A stretch of DNA of 64,000 bases from Lamellibrachia satsuma (GCA_033239005.1 BSQZ01000061.1:2253501-2317500), one strand, 5' to 3'. Counted from the stretch's first letter, positions 47,432 through 59,700 are shown. Notes: generated from the sequence alone by a model not told the origin. A program made the numbers and translations.

Positions 47432-48584
47432 GTTTTCTTTAGTTTGGCTGCACTATAACACATTGTTTTACTTGCATCTGGACAGAGCATGAAGATAGCG
47501 GCTATTTTCCATAGTTCTTCTGTTAACTGATAAGTCCACTGAAACAAGACAACTTCCCCAGTGTGATGACCCTTTCGGGAATATGGTGAAACTGGAATTC
47601 CGCATGAGTATTTCTATAAGACGAACTAAAATTTATAAGAAGTACTAGGTTTGAAAGTGTTATATTCTGATTTTTGGGAATACAATATAATGTTGGCTTT
47701 ATTTGGACTTTATTGGGAGCAGAAAATAATGACCATGATGCTGATAAAATGATGAAGGTTAATAAGGGACCTTGCTAAAATACCCACCAGTATGGTGGAA
47801 AACAGTCACTTATTTAATAGTAATATTTATTTATTTTTTGGATATATATTATATATATATACAGCAGCCTGATCAAATGTACATTAAATAAGTAATATCA
47901 GTTACTTCCATTGCTGAACAATTGAAAAATGACCACAACTGAACAATATAGTACCATTGATGAATGTACAAAGACATTATTTATACTTTAGACATGACGA
48001 ATGCCCATCAACGAATGTAATACTGATGTACAGGTATAGCCAAACCAAATCTAACTATGGAAAATAAAAACTACTACATAAGTCGCGCTTGGTCTTCCAT
48101 AGTTCTGTGCATTCTGTAATTTGAATATTCTATTTATGAATATGCTATTTGTATTGTAGGTAAAGTCAACCCGACTCAGTGTGAGGCCGTCACAATGGTT
48201 GCCGCTCAGGTAATGGGAAACAATGTCGCAGTCTCGATTGGTGGTGCAAGTGGCCATTTTGAATTGAACGTGTTCATGCCATTGATCCTGCGTAATGTGC
48301 TGCAGTCAATTCGTCTGCTAGGCGACGCGAGCCACTCCTTCGCAGTGCACTGTGTCGATGGAATCACAGCTAATCACAGCCACATCGACAAACTACTCAA
48401 TGATTCCCTAATGCTTGTCACAGCTCTCAGCCCTCACATTGGCTATGACAATGCAGGCAAGATCGCGAGGAATGCACACGAGAAAGGCCTCACATTGAAA
48501 CAGTCCTCTGTTGAACTGGGTCTTGTCACGGAGGAACAATTTAACAAGTGGGTCAGGCCTGAACTGATGCTGGGCCCCATGTGA
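31795..48584 (+). CDS. FH: fumarate hydratase class II, copy B (complete, open)
   Basis: The only complete copy with no break seen. Exons: 31795-31866 (candidate), 39227-39343, 39971-40081, 40683-40859, 41091-41246, 44189-44381, 44751-44954, 48160-48584. The lengths sum to 1455 nt, 484 residues plus stop, against about 460 residues for the conserved fumarase core encoded by exons 2-8. All introns are GT-AG and phases agree. Catalytic His (GRTHTQ) and Ser (GSSIMPGKVNPTQ) regions are present. Oddities: TARACTTF in exon 2, NKGQ in exon 4, and a private CR1-like LINE directly before exon 6. The enzyme would hydrate fumarate to malate. A mitochondrial presequence is not seen. Confidence 0.9.
31881..35846. 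repeat. 2.2-kb tandem units in FH intron 1 (copy B, second unit truncated)
   Basis: The first unit runs 31881-34112 and the second starts at 34113 (period 2232 bp). The second is cut at 'aacatgtcag' and joined directly to the hAT-like element. The AT palindrome 'gtatattatataatatatac' present after 'gtttacac' in copy A is deleted in the first unit but kept in the second. Confidence 0.88.
35847..36533. mobile_element. non-autonomous hAT-like element, left flank deleted (copy B)
   Basis: Same element as at 12220-12905. Its left end follows 'aacatgtcag' of the 2.2-kb unit, while the right flank 'ccaatggt' is as in copy A. The left flank of copy A (about 0.9 kb) is missing, so a deletion with the breakpoint at the shared 'cag' is likely. 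Confidence 0.6.
36594..38210. repeat. two 0.8-0.9 kb tandem units in FH intron 1 (copy B)
   Basis: Counterparts of the 0.88-kb units of copy A. The first begins part-way through at 'tgatgtgaaaaacaggggtg', the second is complete from about 37,394. Confidence 0.83.
38211..39226. other. distal intron 1, no feature recognised (copy B)
   Basis: As in copy A, with a short insertion near 38,320-38,390 ('gcacggtaccgtacacaata' region). No exon or RNA gene seen. Confidence 0.5.
39227..39343 (+). CDS. FH: FH exon 2 (copy B)
   Basis: 39 codons, phase 0 to 0. Starts [13 protein letters not shown] and reads [12 protein letters not shown]. It differs from A at two residues and from C in the RACTTF block. 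Confidence 0.93.
39356..39685. repeat. 21-bp minisatellite after exon 2 (copy B)
   Basis: About 15-16 units, with a different unit order from copy A; open in all three frames. Confidence 0.93.
39971..40081 (+). CDS. FH: FH exon 3 (copy B)
   Basis: 37 codons, identical in protein to copy A (VIHAL, KVVEE). Confidence 0.93.
40683..40859 (+). CDS. FH: FH exon 4 (copy B)
   Basis: 59 codons. LDKHFPL keeps the family His. GSGTQTNMN and [10 protein letters not shown] loops are present. Confidence 0.95.
41091..41246 (+). CDS. FH: FH exon 5 (copy B)
   Basis: 52 codons, SSND to GRTHTQ. Reads PGLERLKES where A and C read PGLQRLKES. Donor 'actcag/gtatgggtgctta' matches the repeat unit that follows with one mismatch in the intron part. 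Confidence 0.95.
41247..41952. repeat. 26-bp splice-donor minisatellite, intron 5 (copy B)
   Basis: About 20 units of the 26-bp donor repeat, broken up by three blocks of CA/CG repeats ('gcacgcacgcac'). Some units read 'ctcgggtatc', which weakens the donor. Open in all three frames; exon 5 reads on to 41972. Confidence 0.95.
42782..44151 (-). mobile_element. CR1-like LINE, 5'-truncated (copy B only)
   Basis: A 1370-bp insertion absent from copies A and C. It is flanked by 'gagagat' on both sides (42775-42781 and 44152-44158), a likely target duplication. It lies antisense to FH. It holds the C-terminal two-thirds of a reverse transcriptase and ends in two copies of 'tgttaaatc', like the short tandem 3' tails of CR1-type LINEs. 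Truncation at the 5' side is typical of LINE insertion. Confidence 0.9.
42882..44151 (-). pseudogene. CR1-like reverse transcriptase, C-terminal part
   Basis: In order on the minus strand: [45 protein letters not shown], one TGA (43738-43740), then IYINDLEDD, the catalytic [21 protein letters not shown], then one frameshift near 43265 and [15 protein letters not shown] to RYLIRAGYT. These are the finger-palm motifs and tail of CR1/L2-type reverse transcriptases. One stop and one frameshift in about 420 codons indicate a young but dead insert. Confidence 0.9.
44189..44381 (+). CDS. FH: FH exon 6 (copy B)
   Basis: 193 nt, phase 0 to 1, same protein as copy A. Only 37 bp separate the LINE from the exon, so the branch point must lie in the short remaining intron end or in LINE sequence. 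Confidence 0.94.
44464..44654. repeat. about 20-bp minisatellite after exon 6 (copy B)
   Basis: Same repeat as 19690-19872, one unit fewer. Confidence 0.85.
44751..44954 (+). CDS. FH: FH exon 7 (copy B, intact)
   Basis: 204 nt, phase 1 to 1. Starts [18 protein letters not shown] and ends [11 protein letters not shown]. The C-run that is short in copy A has five C here and keeps the frame. Confidence 0.95.
44955..45203. repeat. CAGCAG-type minisatellite at the exon 7 donor, left part (copy B)
   Basis: Same array and unit order as 20189-20437, starting at the donor. Confidence 0.93.
45204..46793. mobile_element. degenerate hAT-like transposon in intron 7 (copy B)
   Basis: Same element, same site and same target duplication as in copy A, so it inserted before the duplication. 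The transposase-like piece reads [13 protein letters not shown] here (DIRPF in A). Confidence 0.75.
46794..47134. repeat. CAGCAG-type minisatellite, right part (copy B)
   Basis: Counterpart of 22025-22365, nearly identical. Confidence 0.93.
47135..48159. other. distal FH intron 7 with (AT)39 (copy B)
   Basis: Pure AT tract at 47352-47429, otherwise as in copy A. No other feature seen. Confidence 0.7.
48160..48584 (+). CDS. FH: FH exon 8, C-terminal exon (copy B)
   Basis: 425 nt with TGA at 48582-48584. No amino acid difference from copy A seen. Confidence 0.95.
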
Positions 48585-48814
48585 GCTCCTGTCATCACAA
48601 GGCCTGAGCTGATGCCGGGCCCCAAGTGAGCTCCTGTCACCACAAGGCCTGAACTCATAGTAGGCCCACTTGATACCACCACAAGGCCTGAGCTCATAGC
48701 AGGCCCACCTGATACCACTACAAGGCCTGAGCTCATACCAGGCCCACCTGATACCACCACAAGGCCTGAGCTCATACCAGGCCCACCTGATACCACCACA
48801 AAACCTGAATTGAT
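48555..48814. repeat. in-frame repeat of the FH C-terminal codons (copy B)
   Basis: Same unit series as 23739-23998: two units ending in TGA, then stop-free 39-bp units. Confidence 0.93.
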
Positions 48815-49024
48815 TATTGGACCAAGGGCTGATCTCATGCTGGTCCTAAATTGATCTCATACCACCACAAGACTTGAACATATCGATCTCATACCACCAA
48901 AAGGGTCTAATGTAATGGATGAAAATGAACACCATTGTCAAACAAATCCTGAAGGTGAAGAATCTCAAGATGTTATGTAAATTATTTTCTTTGCCTTTCT
49001 TGGCAAATGTGATAACTTGATAGA

Positions 49025-50062
49025 GTGGCATGGTTTGAACAACACTAGCCAGGCATAGTGTAAACAATACTTTCTAGGCATGGTTTGAGCAACACTAGCC
49101 AGGCATAGTGTAAACAATACTTTCTAGGCACGGTTTGAGCAACACTAGCCAGGCATAGTGTAAACAATACTTTCTAGGCATGGTTTGTGCAACACTAACC
49201 AGGCATAGTGTAAACAATGCTTTCTAGGCATGGTTTGAGCAACACTAGCTAGGCATAGTGTAAACTACTTTCTAGGCATGGTTTGAGCAATATACTAGCA
49301 AGACATAGTGTAAACAATACTTTCTAGGCATGGTTTGAGCAATACACTAACAAGGCATAGTGTAAACAATACTTTCTAGGCATGGTTTGAGCAACACTAG
49401 CCAGGCATAGTGTAAACAATACTTTCTAGGCATGGTTTGAGCAACACTAACCAGGCATAGTGTAAACAATACTTTCTAGGCATGGCTTGAGTAACACTAG
49501 CCAGGCATAGTGTAAACAATACTTTCTAGGCACGGTTTGAGCAACACTAGCCAGGCATAGTGTAAACAATACTTTTTAGGCATGGTTTGTGCAACACAAA
49601 CCAGGCATAGTGTAAACAATGCTTTCTATGCATGGTTTGAGCAACACTAGCCATGCATAGTGTAAACAATACTTTCTAGGCATGGTTTGAGCAACACTAG
49701 CCAGGCATAGTGTAAACAATATTTTCTAGGCATGGTTTGAGCAACACTAGCCAGACATAGTGTAAACAATACTTTCTAGGCATGGTTTGAGCAACACTAG
49801 CTAGGCATAGTGTAAACTACTTTCTAGGCATGGTTTGAGCAATATACTAGCAAGACATAGTGTAAACAATACTTTCTAGGCATGGTTTGAGCAATATACT
49901 AACAAGGCATAGTGTAAACAATACTTTCTAGGCATGGTTTGAGCAACACTAGCCAGGCATAGTGTAAACAATACTTTCTAGGTATGGTTTGAGCAATATA
50001 CCAGCAAGGCATAGTGTAAACAAAACTTTCTAGGTATGGTTTGAGCAATATACTAGCAAGAC
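49025..50062. repeat. 50-bp satellite array between copies B and C
   Basis: Complete array, about 1 kb, with the same variant order and higher-order repeat as 24211-25247. Confidence 0.95.
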
Positions 50063-50539
50063 ACCATTCCGTGTAGAACATTCTAGTCTGCTGTATGAGA
50101 AATGTTTGTTTTTACTAGTTCACTTTGTGATGTATTGATAGAACATTTTCTTTGAAGCCATACTATTTTTCTAGTTTTTCTTGATTTAAGTTATCATGTA
50201 CATATAACTCGTATTTTATTAACTGTAGGTTGTTTTCTCCATATGACATGTCACCAGCACAAGATGACTACGGGTTTAATTTACATGAAGGTTTATAACA
50301 GTATCATCATGTTAATCTAAAATTATTTACAGTTATTATGTTGTATAAGTATTATTAGTATGTTACTGGTGGCTGTTGCTAGTTACATTTGAGACAAAAT
50401 AGAATATTCAGTGTCGAACGAATCCGTTGGAAATTGTTATTGACATTTAGCTGTATACAAAGTATCGATTTAGATGGCTTGATACACTATCAATCGTTGA
50501 CGATTATTACGTTCATATATTTTTGGTCCAACGTGCACA

Positions 50540-50773
50540 TTATTTAGAGTTGTTTATGTATATGAATTTCTGTTTAATGATATCCTCCTTGCGGAAATTG
50601 CGGTGTGCGACACCAAACAGCTTGGTGGCGATATCTTGCCAAAACTTCTCTCTTTTAATCGTTATCGAGCTTTGTAACTTCCTTGTGATCATTACTTTAT
50701 TATTGGCAATGTCTTCAGTCATGCATAGAATATCTTCATCTTACGTTTGCTTTTTGATTCTGCTTTCTGTCAT
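50540..50773 (-). pseudogene. Myb/SANT-like remnant (copy C)
   Basis: As copy A, with the same in-frame stop. Confidence 0.5.
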
Positions 50774-51854
50774 GGACAACTCCTTCACTTCGCAGGTTGC
50801 ACAGTTTGTATTTGAAACAATAAAGGTGATATGAAATATTTATTCTGTTGTGTTATTTAATTTGTCTAATTCTATGTCGCTGATCAGTGCATAGATTTGT
50901 GTAGCATTGGAAATATATTAACACAAGCTTAATGACTAAAATGAGAGGTTCTGTTGTTAACAGGATTCTCCTATTTTCATAAATAGGTTAAACACAAAAT
51001 TAACCATTGGTGACCATGTTCATTAAAATATAATTGGGAAATGAATGAATAAAAAGGAGGCCTTCCGTATCAGAAAGACACCTATCATGACCCAAGACGA
51101 GGGAGGTACTGTCTCAGCTATGTGTGGGACAGCTTGCTTGTCCTAGCATCTGAACGTTAATTTCGATAGTTGCGTCATTTTTATTCACAAAATTAACTTC
51201 ACAGAAATCAAAGAATGATAACAGCAGTCTGATTATATTCAAATGAAACACCAAACTCGGGTAACATGATGTATATTTGAGGATCAGCTTTACATTACAA
51301 TTACTTTGTCACTATCACCAATCACAAGTAAATTCCATTTTCAACAATGTGAAAAAAGGATTGAAAAAATATTAAAAAGAAAACATTTCTAAATTATACC
51401 TTAAAAGTAGGCACATGCAGTTGGCACATGCTGTATCAGAAGCAAAACTAATCTGAGTGTATCATTTCTAATAAACATTAATAACAAGCAAACCGTATGG
51501 TAGCATGATATTATACATGGAACACTGCAAAGAAACATCTTTCAACATTTAGGTCGTAATCCGAAGCCTATGCATTTAGAAAGGCTGGTTTGATATGATT
51601 TAAATGATTTATGATTAAAAGAAAGTTTAAAATGATACCAAAAAATGGCAGCAACTTTGACGGAAAACAATATATGACACCGACTTCACGGGAAGCCATC
51701 AGGTAACAACCAGTCAATGACAACTCTTCATAGAATTATCAGATGAAACCAAATCGGTGACAACTCTAGACAGATAACTTGTGTCATATTCGAGATGACT
51801 GGCAGGAACCAAACAATGTCTTGGAATCGACAGGAACAATCACTACTCAAGATG

Positions 51855-51952
51855 ACACCAGTCCACTACTCGGGGGTGTATAGTCACACCAGTCCACTAC
51901 TCGGGGGTGTATAGTCACACCAGTCCACTACTCAGGGGTGTATACAGTCATT
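51855..51952. repeat. 33-34 bp minisatellite (copy C)
   Basis: Three units adjoining the PARP-like stop codon. Confidence 0.9.
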
Positions 51953-52025
51953 TTACCACTTGAATTTAAATTCTGTCTTCAGCAGATATTTCGCTTGAAT
52001 CTGTGCAACATCATAAACAATATAT
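51953..52025 (-). pseudogene. PARP1: PARP1-like terminal exon (copy C)
   Basis: Same as copy A. Confidence 0.75.
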
Positions 52026-52252
52026 CTGCAACAAGTAAAGGATATACTGATCTATACATTGGCAGCTTTGCAACAGACAAACAGTAATTCAAAGAAAATG
52101 TGAAAGAAAAAGGCTAGAGAGATTAGGTGACCATTTTTATTCTGTAAAACGAATGTTAGTGCAAAGACGCTGAAGAAAATCAAAGCAATCTGTCTGATCT
52201 AAAATTCCAATATCTTATGCTAAATCTGATGGTGTCAGTTCACCCCAAGTTT

Positions 52253-52531
52253 GTTACCCATGCTTTCATCTACATCAACATATGTTACCCATGCTTTCAT
52301 CTACATCAACATAATGTTACCCATGCTTTCATCTACATCAACATATGTTACCCATGCTTTCATCTACATCAACATATGTTACCCATGCTTTCATCTACCT
52401 CAACATATGTTACCCATGCTTTCATCTACATCAACATATGTTACCCATGCTTTCATCTACATCAACATATGTTACCCATGCTTTCATCTACATCAACATA
52501 TGTTACCCATGCTTTCATCTACATCAACATA
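52253..52531. repeat. 31-bp minisatellite, 9 units (copy C)
   Basis: One more unit than copies A and B. Confidence 0.95.
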
Positions 52532-52628
52532 TTGAACTCGCTAGTCTGTGAGTTTGTGTTCACCGAACACAGTGCAATGTAACTAGTGATTGTATTGTAC
52601 TGTATTGCCTACATGTTCCTATACCTAC

Positions 52629-52690
52629 CTTTAGTGCTGTATTTCCCTTTGGGTAACTTGTCGACATACTTAGACTGGGTCAACTCATAC
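52629..52690 (-). pseudogene. PARP1: PARP1-like 62-bp exon (copy C)
   Basis: KLPKGKYSTK in place of KLPKGKHSTK: a change of a conserved His within an otherwise intact exon. Confidence 0.8.
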
Positions 52691-53210
52691 CTACAACCAT
52701 ACAAGGGTTCGTCCCATATGCAATCTTCACTGAACACGTCTTACAACGTATCAATGCCCATAAGCCAACACAATGAGTCCTGTGCACATGCCCTGCGCCA
52801 GGTAGTTCACTTCTCTACTATTTTTGGACAATGACACATAAAAGGTGTAAATAGAATAAATAAGGTTTGTGCATATTTTGCTAAAATACTCAATTGTTTA
52901 ATTATGATTGTAAGCAACAGTAAAACATCTTTCAGATTGTACTCGGTTTATGACGTTAAAGTTTACCAGTGGTGACTAATTATGATGCAATTATATAGTC
53001 TAATAAATGTGTTGAGCTAAGCTTTGGCATATCATTTAGTATTCAACCTCCCACAATCCACGCAGAAGGGAGGTTATTCAGTAGAGACACCTGGTGAGAA
53101 TGGAATACACCACATCTATTCCACCAGGTAGTGAATTTAGTGTAAGGTGATGACTGAAATACACGTATTGTTTGTATTCACATAGCAACACCAAGGAGAT
53201 GAGAACTTAC

Positions 53211-53338
53211 ATGTTGCCAAGAGCAACCTCACACAGCATGAGCAGGCCAACAGGGCTGGACTTGTTAACTATGCAGTAGTTAGCACTCTTGGACACCATA
53301 TCAGCAAAGTAGACGCCTTTACCAAACATGTAACCAGT
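53211..53338 (-). pseudogene. PARP1: PARP1-like 128-bp exon (copy C)
   Basis: As copy A, intact splice sites and signature. Confidence 0.85.
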
Positions 53339-53676
53339 CTGAAACATATCAACAAGATAAATTGTCAGTAAACGTTTTTATAATCATGTTATAATGGCTA
53401 CGGTGCACAGTCCTTGTAGGGAGAGATTCCTTTCCCTGTCCTTCAGATGAGGGACTGGTGCACTCACGGGACGGGGCACCGGTGGACAGGGGCACTTGGG
53501 AATGGGGACATCTGGGGTCGGGGACACCAAGTGGATTGGGTCATCTGAGGACAGAAAAGAGACACAGAAAGAGGGACGGGGCACTTCATGATATTTATGG
53601 TAACTCAAAGTATGTACAATCTCAAACAAAACAATTAATGTTCAAGATATATACATATCACAAAATGTTTTTGTAC

Positions 53677-53831
53677 CACGTAGTGCTCCAGGCACTATGT
53701 ATGCCCCATATCTATACACCGTTTAATGTTCCAGGCACCATGAATGACTAGTATCTGTGCACCGTGTAGTGCTCCATGCATCGTGTATGCCCCGTATCTG
53801 TGCACCATGTAGTGCTCCAGGCACTGTGCTC
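53677..53831. repeat. 43-bp minisatellite, left array (copy C)
   Basis: Counterpart of 4240-4396. Confidence 0.85.
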
Positions 53832-54167
53832 ACCAGAAGGCATTTGTTTTTCTAGGAAGTTGTCAAACAGTTAGGCACATTCTTAAGCCTGACTGCTTTC
53901 AAACAATTCCCAAAATGTCACTGAGGTGACAATGTTAAGTGGGTAAATTGTAAATTATTTGCCCTAATTTTTTAAATATATACATGTGCATGTTGCAGGA
54001 TTGTATGTACATAAATACAATGGTTTTGTTTATCAAGGGTGGGGGTAGGTGTGCACCTGTAAGTATGCATTCTAATTAAGGTACGAGGTAATTAATTTTG
54101 CTTTTTTCATAACAAAGCAGACTTGTTATTTAAAATAAACAGGGCTGTGCTGAATTTCATGGGCAAC

Positions 54168-54744
54168 ACATCTTCTTCATCCCCTGACTGGGACGGTCAT
54201 AGGGGTGCCATGATCACACAGTCCTCGCCAACGTTGTCTGTCCTCTGCTATGCGTAGCAGGGTCAGTAGGTCTTGATGTGTCCATTGCTTCATGTTGTCT
54301 ACTAGCCAGTTTTCCCTGGCCCTCCAGCGTGCCTTGCAGAATAGTTTTTGCAATGGTGTTGTGTCGAGTCACAAGTGTGACAACCTAACCAGGAGCGCTT
54401 GCATTGTTTAACTGTTGCCAACAAGGGCTCTTGCTTTCCAGCGAGGGAGTCTACTTGTCTCACATATTCGTTTGTCTTGTGTTCAATGTACGAAATGCGG
54501 AGGAGTCTCTTGAAGCATTTAGTTTCAAATGTTTGTACACATCTCTCTGTCTCTGCTGACAGAGTCCAGCTATCGCATCAGCAGAGGAGGATGAATACAG
54601 CAAGTGCTCTGTAGAGATTAAGTTTGGTTTGTAAGCTGATGTCTCTGCTCTTCGCTTAGCACACATGGCCATTGCAATCCTTATTTTGATTTCCTTTGTT
54701 GAGGTGCCATCTTTGCTTAAGGTGGACCCAATGTTGAAGAGAAC
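54168..54744 (-). mobile_element. RTE-like LINE relic (copy C)
   Basis: Here a frame of 98 codons reads GSTLSKDGTSTKEIKIRIAM near its start, then shifts out of frame before the WTLSAETER part. Otherwise as copy A. Confidence 0.75.
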
Positions 54745-54887
54745 TCCAGGCACCATTTATGCCCCGTATCTGTGCACCGTGTAGTGCTTTAGGCACCATG
54801 TATGCCCTGTATCTGTGCACCGTGTAGTGCTCCAGGCACCATGTATGCCCCGTATCTGTGCACCGTGTAGTGCTCCATGCACAGTGC
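54745..54887. repeat. 43-bp minisatellite, right array (copy C)
   Basis: About three units. Confidence 0.9.
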
Positions 54888-55154
54888 TCACCAGAAGGCA
54901 TTTGTTGCTCTAGGCTAGGAGTTGTCAAACAGTTAGGCACATTCTTTAGCCTAACTGCTTTCCCACAATGTCAGTGAGGTGGCTATTCTATTTTGGGGCG
55001 TAGAACTGCAACTTAAGCAACTATTTGCTACCAATTTATCTCATTATTTTGACAATTCCCACTGACCCTATCAAACTAAAATTAGATTTCAATATGAGAA
55101 AGCCATTATGAGATATTAAGGGCAAGATTGTGATGTCACATGTAATTTACTTAC

Positions 55155-55400
55155 CACTGGCGCCTCTGGTGGAGCGATACGCAGGCCTTGCGAGAGAAAT
55201 TTGACAAAAATGTGCCAGCCGATATTGCCGGGTAACATATCAAATACACGAGAGAGAATTGTATATATCAGGGTTTCTCCGTACCCTGTTGGAAGTATTC
55301 CCATCACACAACGTCCATCAGCAATGTTCTGGATGCAGGCAAACTGTTTCTCTCTCAGTGCAAATTCTAAATTTAACGACTCTTGCTCTGTCGATAGCAC
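55155..55400 (-). pseudogene. chimeric helicase-like/PARP exon (copy C)
   Basis: Same 82-codon protein as A and B; donor 'gtaagt' intact. Confidence 0.6.
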
Positions 55401-56065
55401 GTGCGACTCGTAGCGACTCTATTTTTTGTATTTCTATAGGCGTTACTGGAGGAAGTGCCAGCAGCCAATCAGCGTTATCATCGAGCTTAATGAGCTACTT
55501 ATGTATACGCCTAGAATATCCCCCCTATACGTTTTACTAACGGGTGTTCTATTTATGTCTATGGTCCAGGCGAGAATCGAGGCAAGTGGTGAACTGATAA
55601 ACATGAGCACATTTGCCTAATCCAACCAAATTGTCGCGACTACCATCAACCAATCAGTGGGCAAACATTTACATACGTGTCAGAAAGATGACCAATCGTG
55701 GCAGCCCTCTCATTTATGCGAGGTCATTGAGGAAAGTAGCTGTTCACGTATCGATGACGATGTCAGTTGTTTATACTGAGGGGTGTGTGGCGGGGTTCTG
55801 AAAGTCCGATCTCCCACCTGTTTGGGAGACCAGCCTCCCATGTGTTTGTGGGGTCAATCTTCCACCTCCCAGTGCATTTCAAAATTTACCTTCAATCCCA
55901 CATCCCACCTATTTTTGAGGCCCCTTCATTATGGTTCTCAGTCACGTGATCAAAATAACCCCGCCTATCGATGGCAGCCATGATGTGAGTCAAGCGACTT
56001 AATAGCGTCATTAGCGACCGCCATTGTTTCAATTAAAATTTACTCCCGCGCTTGTCAATAAATCA

Positions 56066-56354
56066 TGAATTCGTCTGTGTCTACATCAAAGAAGAAAGTC
56101 AACTATGCAGAATCGTTAGATAATGTTACAAGGAACCGGCATCAGGCCAAATTAGAGTTGATTAACGGTGAAGGTCCGTACGAAATGCTGAAGAAACATA
56201 TGGAACGTTGACCCTGACAACCTTCCCAGTATTTCGTATCCTGACATCGTGAACCCTAACCAAGAGTGCATACATATTGAGCGACTTAAAAGGCCACCAA
56301 ATTATGACAGTTGTGTCAGTGATACTCCAAGCGTATGCACGTTAGCTAGCTAGC
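56066..56354 (+). pseudogene. YqaJ/SWIM-like N-terminal fragment (copy C)
   Basis: As copy A (RNRHQAK form), same frameshift. Confidence 0.42.
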
Positions 56355-56602
56355 TCATTGTCGATTTAATCCATTTATTATTTATGTTTACGCGAGGTTG
56401 GCTGTTTACTTGTGTGGGAGCTACTTCCCTGTACTCACCAATAACGTGGCAGTTTACAAGTGGATCCAGTGATGCCGCCAAAGCGTGATTCTGACTTAAA
56501 TCCTCGAGAGCACACGTGTGTCATTGAGCGTTTGATTCGTAGGTTTTACGTATTTATAAACACGGCACACGTCACGGGTTATTTAAATATCGACGGGTCC
56601 GG

Positions 56603-56610
56603 TATAAAAG
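56603..56610 (+). promoter_or_regulatory. TATA box (copy C)
   Basis: 'ggtataaaaggcgc', 38 bp before the candidate first ATG. Confidence 0.6.
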
Positions 56611-56640
56611 GCGCAGTTTACGGATGAACTTTACGAAGTG

Positions 56641-56712
56641 ATGTCGTCGAACAACATTAACGGTACGAACATGAAGCTGGACATGAAGTTGGACGAGACG
56701 CCGACCGTGCTG
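56641..56712 (+). CDS. candidate first exon of fumarase (copy C)
   Basis: Same 24 codons as copy A, phase 0, donor 'ctg/gtaatt'. Confidence 0.4.
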
Positions 56713-59700
56713 GTAATTTTTTTTCAGTATAATGTTTACACGTATATTATATAATATATACTTTTTCGACAATCACTGTCACTGACACTGCATGAGTCAT
56801 GACTGTTGTTACTTAATTGTTTAATTGTTGTACTGATGCCAGTGGCAGTATCAGTGATGACATTTGTTGTACCACCCACTAGTCTAATGCACTATTTCGA
56901 TATTAGTCATTGTAGATATTAGTCATTACCATTGTTACTACGTAACGTCGTAGGCCTACTTACATTAGTAGGGATGTCAATTGATGACAATTTCAAATTG
57001 CCGATGTATTTTGTTTTACATTTTTATCATATGGATGCAGCCGTGAGAAATTGAAATGTGAAACAAGTTTCAGAATTGGTAATTAAAGTACTTTTCGAGA
57101 TATTAAGTTTTCAAGACATCAAACTGAACACAGTTAGTTGCACAATGCCTGGAATGGCAATGCCAATGCCAATGGCAATAGAATGACAATGTTAATGCGT
57201 GGTCAATGTTAATTATAGTTTATATTGAAGTTAAAAAATCACTGATCAGCTAATGAAATTTTAATATGTTGTAAAGGACTATATATGTCTATAATTATGC
57301 ACAGCGCAAAATCAGCAGGAAATATAGTTTCATTTTGCCGTCATCTGAAAACCTACCTTATTAATATTGCCTATCCTCATTAGCTTCTTGGCACGTCCAT
57401 CCATCTAGCTGTTGACAACTTTTTGCATTGTACATGATCACGAGCTAGAATGCCTAATCCTTTGGTTTTGTTGTACCACTGAGCTTGGATTTTCTGAGGA
57501 AATTGGAGCCAAAGAAGTCATTTTATTTTTATTAAAAATGCTGATCTTGTCCCACGTTCATCATTACCATTTCGGGTGCTGAAATTCATACAATATTAAA
57601 TAGTTTAAGGCTGAATTATTCTGATAGTAAAGTAAGTAAATACCAACTGAACTAGATATTATTGCCAGTATTCCTGACAATAGATGGCACAGCAATCTGG
57701 ACGTTGTACTGTACTACAACAATGAAATATATACAGGCTAGCTGCTGAAATCACTTTATTGTGACCATGTCATTATTGCTACCAGTGATCAGTCAGGTGT
57801 ATGACCATGTCAGCATTGCTACCAGTGATCAGTTAGACATGTGACCATGCCAATTACCAGTGATGATAGCAGCTGGCTGGAAAGCAACAAAAGTGACCAT
57901 ACTACCTGGCTCACTTCGCGTAAATTAGGAATACCTTCCAGGAAACTACCCGTGCAATATATACAAAAACAGCACATGCGAAATGTACCTATTACAAATA
58001 GTATTCTTTAAAAATCTACAGTTAACAGAATATACCAACACATTCCTAAAATCAGTGACACAGGCTTAAATTGCGACAAAAGATTTTGGCTTTTTACTTA
58101 TTCTCAGTGTATAGAGTTTCACCAATTTTTAAGAGTGAGACGTCATACCTGTTTCGTCATACTTGTGTTTGATGAATTTCCAGAATGAGACCAGTTTGCC
58201 AGGTTTCAGTTACAAATCCCATCTAGCTTTATTTGTGGCATCTGTTGTCTCTTTTGTGCTGTTTGTATTTATTTCCGTCCTGGTCCATATAATATCCAGT
58301 GTTGTTTTTGTGTTGTTTCAGGAAGTCACGATTAGAGCTGCTGCTTTCTTCCATGTGGTTTTTAGTTGCAAGTAGTATTAATTTTGGAGTTTCTAACATG
58401 TCAGTTCTGTTTTAATACTAATAGCTACATAGATAAGGTGCTAAGTAATAATATGTGCATGTTTGTTTGGTTTAGTTTATGATGTGGATGATGTTTAATT
58501 ACACGTTTTCATTGAGCTTTTAAATCAGTCCAAACTCTAAACACTGTGTATTTCTTAATAACAAAACTGGTAAAATAAAAGTAAAACAAACTCAGCTTAT
58601 AACATGCTACAATATGCAGATTATGCTCACATTAAATAAATTCTTTGTCAGAATGTATGTCTTCAATTTTTATATAGACACAGAACCAATTATAAAACTT
58701 TATTATGCGAAGGTAGCAGTGAGTCAGTAGTCTTCAATGTTAAGATGTTTTGTATGCTGTGGAAATAAAATGCTGGTCTTAACCCCAGGGTGACTCTGGG
58801 GATAAAGAATGTCTTAGTGAAAAGGTAGCTTTTTATGTATGCTATTTTTTTCTGTTATTTTTGTCTGGTAAGCTAAATTGATGTAATTAGCGTACTGAGT
58901 CTTGTGTGTGCAGCATAACTCACAATGGGAAATTTTCAAACAGTCGTTCGGATTTTTTCAATATAATGTTTACACGTATATTATATAATATATACTTTAT
59001 CGGCAATCACTGTCACTGACACTGCATGAGTTATGAATGTTATGTTAATTGTTTAATTGTTATACTGATGCCAGTGGCAGTATCAGTGATGACATTTGTT
59101 GTAACATCCACATCTTGTTGCAGCATCCCTGCTGTGTTACTGTTAGTGAGGTGTCACCTCTGTGGACCCACCTGCATCCCATTACTCTAATACTCTTACA
59201 TCATATTGTCCAGGCTGCTGCAAGCCTTGTGTGTACTAACCCAAACCCCTACTGTGTATTGAATGGTAATTGTTTTGCCTCACTGATTCCCTTCAGTTTC
59301 CCTTGTTATTGAAGCTGCATGAGATGGGGGGTCTTTACTGGCTGCAGCTGACAACAGCAAGGCTTGCTGACAACAATTTCCGCTGCATGTGATTGACAAA
59401 GTAACAACAAATTTGCTTGTGATTTACAAATACATACAAAGTAATAACAAATTTGCTTGTGATTTACAAATACATACAAAGTAATAACAAATTTGCTTGT
59501 GATTTACAAATACATACAAAGTAATAACAAATTTGCTTGTGATTTACAAACACATACAAAGTAATAACAAATTTGCTTGTGATTTACAAACACATACAAA
59601 GTGCACTGCTGTATTGCGATATACACACTAATAAACTATATCCGTGTCACGGTACACTACGATATACAATAGCGGTAGGCAATACATTATTCGTGTCACC